From positions 1 through 64,000 of the IMG/VR virus record IMGVR_UViG_3300037110_000161: DNA of 64,000 bases. One strand, written 5' to 3'. The position numbers and the translations under genes are program-made. Under the pieces are notes generated by a model. The model worked only from the letters and a program-made list of their open reading frames with translations. It searched no databases and was not told the DNA's origin. This DNA comes from a virus. Positions 61,291 to 64,000 of the stretch are shown here, one piece after another; positions within the stretch are counted from its first letter, which is position 1, and every line of letters begins with the position of its first letter.

Positions 61291-61518
61291 TCACGGCGCG
61301 ACGGCCCGATTCTCCGCTTCTCCTTTCCACCCGCACGAATCACGATTGCCACACTCCGCAAGCAGCTCGCCGCATTCTGGGCACCGGGCGTCAAGGTAGG
61401 CGTCAAAGGCTTCCGTACAACCGGCACAAGCATAGACCTTGCGTGTTCCGATTAGCGCGTGGCTGTGGTTGTCGCGGCGGGTATTGATCGGCTGGCGGCA
61501 GATTATGCACTTGGGCAT
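61291..61518 (-). CDS. Double zinc-ribbon protein (75 aa)
   Basis: ATG 61518 chosen because the protein then starts directly with CIICRQPIN. Cys pairs CIIC, CAGC, CPEC and a Cys in CGWKG indicate two zinc sites. Likely nucleic-acid or protein binding. A short GC-rich inverted repeat (GGGCGGCCCGG type) lies just upstream. Confidence 0.74.
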   Translation of the reverse strand: MPKCIICRQPINTRRDNHSHALIGTRKVYACAGCTEAFDAYLDARCPECGELLAECGNRDSCGWKGEAENRAVAP

Positions 61519-61597
61519 CGGTCGGTTCCAAAAGGGGGCCGGGCGGCCCGGAGGGGACAGACGGGCCGCCCGGCGGGAGCAATGCAACGGGATGGGG

Positions 61598-62074
61598 TCA
61601 GGCGTTGTCGGCAACCTCGCCAATCATCTTGCGAAGGGCCTCCCGCTTGTCGGTTTCTAAGGCGTCGGTATCGTCGCACTCCTCGGCCGTTTCATCGAAA
61701 TCGCTGATAATGCCGCCGGCTTCGCTGTTGATCTTCTCGATCAGTTCGCGCCATTCGTTGTAGACAGCGTTGCCGTAGGTGAACGCGGCCATTGTGCTAA
61801 TGGCCTCTTTCGGGGCCTGCCCTTGCCAAAGGCCGCTGTCGGTTTCCTCAAAGTCCACTAACTGGTCGATCAGGGTGGCGGCGTCGATCAGGCTGTACGC
61901 CTTATCGACGTGGCACTCATGGTGCCAAGCATCGCCATTAGGGTAGTCGTTCAGCAGATCGTCGCTGGCCTCTCCATCGTCCAGCAGTTGCTCCAGGATT
62001 TCGTCGGCGAAGTTGCGAACCGTATCGGCGGCATCGTCGGCCGCTTCGCGGAGATAGTTGGTTGTTTCGGTCAT
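61598..62074 (-). CDS. Unknown acidic protein (158 aa)
   Basis: TNYLREAADDAADTVRNFAD, then DGEASDDLLNDYPNGDAWHH and YSLIDAATLIDQLVDFEETD. Very acidic, helical; a middle block WHHECHVDKAYSLIDA and a later AAFTYGNAVYNEW. This pattern (YxxGDxxHHExHVDKxYxLxEAA.LL..L) is a conserved plasmid or phage protein in my experience, function unknown. Confidence 0.8.
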   Translation of the reverse strand: MTETTNYLREAADDAADTVRNFADEILEQLLDDGEASDDLLNDYPNGDAWHHECHVDKAYSLIDAATLIDQLVDFEETDSGLWQGQAPKEAISTMAAFTYGNAVYNEWRELIEKINSEAGGIISDFDETAEECDDTDALETDKREALRKMIGEVADNA

Positions 62075-62092
62075 GTTGCGTGCTCCGGTTGC

Positions 62093-62674
62093 CTAGGCCA
62101 CGATGCGAACCGATTGGAAGGGCGCGCCGGTCACGGCCGGGCCGCCCGTGCTGTTGCAGCGGGCGATTTCCAGGTGGCAGGGCATCCACCCGGTAGACTT
62201 GCCGACCCGGAAGCGGCGGCGCTCGCCGTGGCGGTCCACCACTTCTACCCGCTTCCCTTCCAAGCCAATCAGTTGCGCGGTCAATTCGGCCGGGCAACGC
62301 TTCCCGGTGCGCTGGCAGTATGCGCCGGCCCGGTCAAGGAGGGTCCGGTAGGCTTTGTACGCGCGGGTGGTGCCCCGTGCTTGCGGTGGAAGATCGTCGG
62401 CGTCGAGCGCTTCGCTGCGCAGCCATGCCGCCACGGCCTTGTGCCGCTCAAGGCATACGTCAAAGCCCAGGCAGGTATACCCGGACTTGTCGGGAATGAC
62501 GTACAGCTCTTGTTCGGCGTTGACTGTCACGGGCATGGGCTTCTCGAAAGCCTCCAAGGCGGCCCTCACGCGGTCTAGGCTGGGTGCCAGAAACGTCGTC
62601 CGCTCGCAATTCAGCAGCAATTGCTTCGCGGCCTGTTTCAAGTCGGCAATCTGTTTCGCGGTCGGCCGCCTCAT
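62093..62674 (-). CDS. Unknown conserved protein (193 aa)
   Basis: ATG 62674 (MRRPTAKQIADLKQAAKQLL). Contains YVIPDKSGYTCLGFDVCLER and HGERRRFRVGKSTGWMPCHL with the end EIARCNSTGGPAV; the second block resembles a conserved mobile-element family (RFxVGKSTGWIPxHLEI). No biochemical role known to me. Confidence 0.82.
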   Translation of the reverse strand: MRRPTAKQIADLKQAAKQLLLNCERTTFLAPSLDRVRAALEAFEKPMPVTVNAEQELYVIPDKSGYTCLGFDVCLERHKAVAAWLRSEALDADDLPPQARGTTRAYKAYRTLLDRAGAYCQRTGKRCPAELTAQLIGLEGKRVEVVDRHGERRRFRVGKSTGWMPCHLEIARCNSTGGPAVTGAPFQSVRIVA

Positions 62675-62755
62675 GGTGCTTGCTCCCTGTCGCGTTTGCC
62701 TCACTACACAAGCATAGCACAACATAGCTGAATGTCACATAGCCGCGAAAGGTTT

Positions 62756-62959
62756 TTAGGCGGGCGCACCGCTGGCAAGGTGTTGCACTCGCACTACCTC
62801 GCTACCGGCCAGTTTGTTGTAAAGGGCCGGGTATTGCCGCATGAATTCGCAGCGGGTTGCCTTTGTCGGCTCCGGCCCCGCGGTCCCCATTGGCAGATAA
62901 TGGAGAAACCAGCGGAGTAGCACGTCACGGTCAAAACTATCAAGGTTCTCGACCATCAT
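62756..62959 (-). CDS. Small unknown protein (67 aa)
   Basis: MMVENLDSFDRDVLLRWFLH with GTAGPEPTKATRCEFMRQYP; the start overlaps the stop upstream by 4 nt. Compact helical protein. Not recognised. Confidence 0.68.
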   Translation of the reverse strand: MMVENLDSFDRDVLLRWFLHYLPMGTAGPEPTKATRCEFMRQYPALYNKLAGSEVVRVQHLASGAPA

Positions 62960-63423
62960 GTTGGCTTGCTCCCCCAGTAGGCGCGTGAGAAGTGCTCGCG
63001 CGTCGGCTGGTATTCAGGATAGTAGCGGCGGATAAGATACACCCCCGCGTGGAAGTCGGCATTCTCCAAGGGGTCAACGCCGGAGTCGATCGTCAAGTTG
63101 CCGGCGTGCCAGCCCGCTTCGTTTTCGGGGTGGAAGTTGAAGCAACCTCGGAAATAGCCCATCACTTGGAGAATCCAATCTTGCACCGTAGGCGAATCGA
63201 GGGCCGGCTTCTGCCGCTCCCAGGTGTTCAAGACCGTGCGAACCGCGGCCCGCGTGGCAGGGTCAAGCATCGGCGAATCCACGGCGTACTCTAACGACAT
63301 GCAAGTGCGGTTTTCCGGCTTGCGGCGTAGGTCGGTTTGTACGCTCTTGGTAAGCATCGGATGCGTGGGCGGGCAAAGGAACCCGCCCATGCCCTCCAGG
63401 ATGATACGGCCTTTCTGTTGCAT
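62956..63423 (-). CDS. Unknown protein (155 aa)
   Basis: ATG 63423 behind GGAGCAA. Contains EYAVDSPMLDPATRAAVRTV, DWILQVMGYFRGCFNFHPEN and AGVYLIRRYYPEYQPTREHF. Good coding character in a coupled pair with the next gene. No family recognised. Confidence 0.74.
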   Translation of the reverse strand: MQQKGRIILEGMGGFLCPPTHPMLTKSVQTDLRRKPENRTCMSLEYAVDSPMLDPATRAAVRTVLNTWERQKPALDSPTVQDWILQVMGYFRGCFNFHPENEAGWHAGNLTIDSGVDPLENADFHAGVYLIRRYYPEYQPTREHFSRAYWGSKPT

Positions 63424-63439
63424 GGCGGTTGCTCCGGCC

Positions 63440-64000
63440 TCAGGCGGCGTGGCTGGCAGCCGGCGCGGGAACGTGGAATACCCCTCCCACGTCAATCTGC
63501 CGGCGCAGCCAGCGGTAGAAGTCGATGTCGTTTACGTTGTCGTCAACGATGCGGTCATAATCGACGGCCATGTCCGGGTTCAAGGCAATCCGGCGGGTCC
63601 GCTCGCAACGCACAGTCGCCAGGTGGTAGTGGGCTTGTTCGATAAACTTGTCCACGTCGGCAACGCTCACGGGCTCACGTTGGAAACAGGCCGGCTGAAG
63701 GGCTTGCGTTACCCGTTCCACGGCGGAAAAGCGGCCGTTGGCAAAGCGTTCCGGGATTTCGACAAACCGGCCGGGGTACTGCCGTCGCACTTCCGGCGGG
63801 ACTTCCATGCCGGCGGCAACGGCGGCGGCAACGATCATTTCGTGCGTAATGCCGGTCAAGGCGAGCAGATCGGCGTCAAGCTCGATGAAGCTGCCGTAGT
63901 AATCGCCCTTGTAAATGCGCCGCGGTGCCCCTTGGTTGACGCTGGCGACGGCTTGCCGCCGTTTCGCGGTCGTTTGCCCGACTACCACAAGGGCCGGCGT
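63440..64000 (-). CDS. Unknown protein, start possibly beyond the window (at least 182 aa)
   Basis: The frame is open to the window edge; a GTG at 63988 is the last visible start but lacks a ribosome site in view. KGDYYGSFIELDADLLALTG, VPPEVRRQYPGRFVEIPERF and DIDFYRWLRRQIDVGGVFHV are seen. It may be a conserved early-module protein; function unknown. Confidence 0.7.
   Translation of the reverse strand, partial: TPALVVVGQTTAKRRQAVASVNQGAPRRIYKGDYYGSFIELDADLLALTGITHEMIVAAAVAAGMEVPPEVRRQYPGRFVEIPERFANGRFSAVERVTQALQPACFQREPVSVADVDKFIEQAHYHLATVRCERTRRIALNPDMAVDYDRIVDDNVNDIDFYRWLRRQIDVGGVFHVPAPAASHAA

Overview
The window looks like about 64 kb of a tailed (siphovirus-type) temperate phage, prophage or phage-plasmid with high GC. 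The likely host is a planctomycete. That rests on inference only: the ThyX signature motif is of a form I associate with that phylum, and exported papain-like and YiiX-like proteins are frequent there. I see no tRNA, rRNA or CRISPR array, and no attachment sites at the window ends.

Layout. (1) 1-34.1 kb, minus strand: the late operon, transcribed right to left. It holds a Zn-finger DNA-packaging candidate, a set of exported or membrane proteins (two papain-fold enzymes, a thioredoxin lipoprotein, two anchored proteins), terminase large subunit, portal, a small virion protein, two collagen-like fibre proteins, a glycosyltransferase, connector, scaffold, P22-type coat protein, neck and tail-completion proteins, tail tube, a frameshifted tail chaperone pair, a TP901-type tape measure and distal tail proteins. 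Perfect GC-rich hairpins follow several of the presumably most abundant structural genes. (2) 2.6-6.0 kb: a complete recombinase-in-trio (RIT) element sits inside the tail operon, exactly at the 3' end of one tail gene. The uninterrupted phage sequence can be rebuilt. (3) 34.3-44.4 kb: accessory cargo. A six-gene minus-strand operon with its own near-consensus promoter encodes an HD phosphohydrolase, an ORC/KAP-like ATPase, an unknown protein, an endonuclease III-C5 cytosine methyltransferase fusion, a ThyX and a Ser/Thr kinase. Four of the genes are joined by ATGA overlaps. Next to it is an ADP-ribosyltransferase-like gene. This is my best candidate for an undescribed anti-phage or DNA-modification system. 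(4) 44.8-52.3 kb: small accessory genes, a possible GHKL-type ATPase, a SprT-like protease and two related small serine recombinases, one lacking the catalytic serine. (5) 52.3-57 kb: a 1.15-kb gene-free stretch with GTGAC repeats and an AT-rich island (possible origin), then a compact plus-strand operon of small early-type genes closed by 77-bp tandem repeats. (6) 57-64 kb, minus strand: a run of small, mostly unknown genes of the kind found on phages and plasmids.

Starts were chosen by Shine-Dalgarno match and by ATGA/GTGA coupling, so many genes are shorter than their maximal open frames. Several genes under 60 codons are included. Functions rest on motif recognition alone; no database search was possible.
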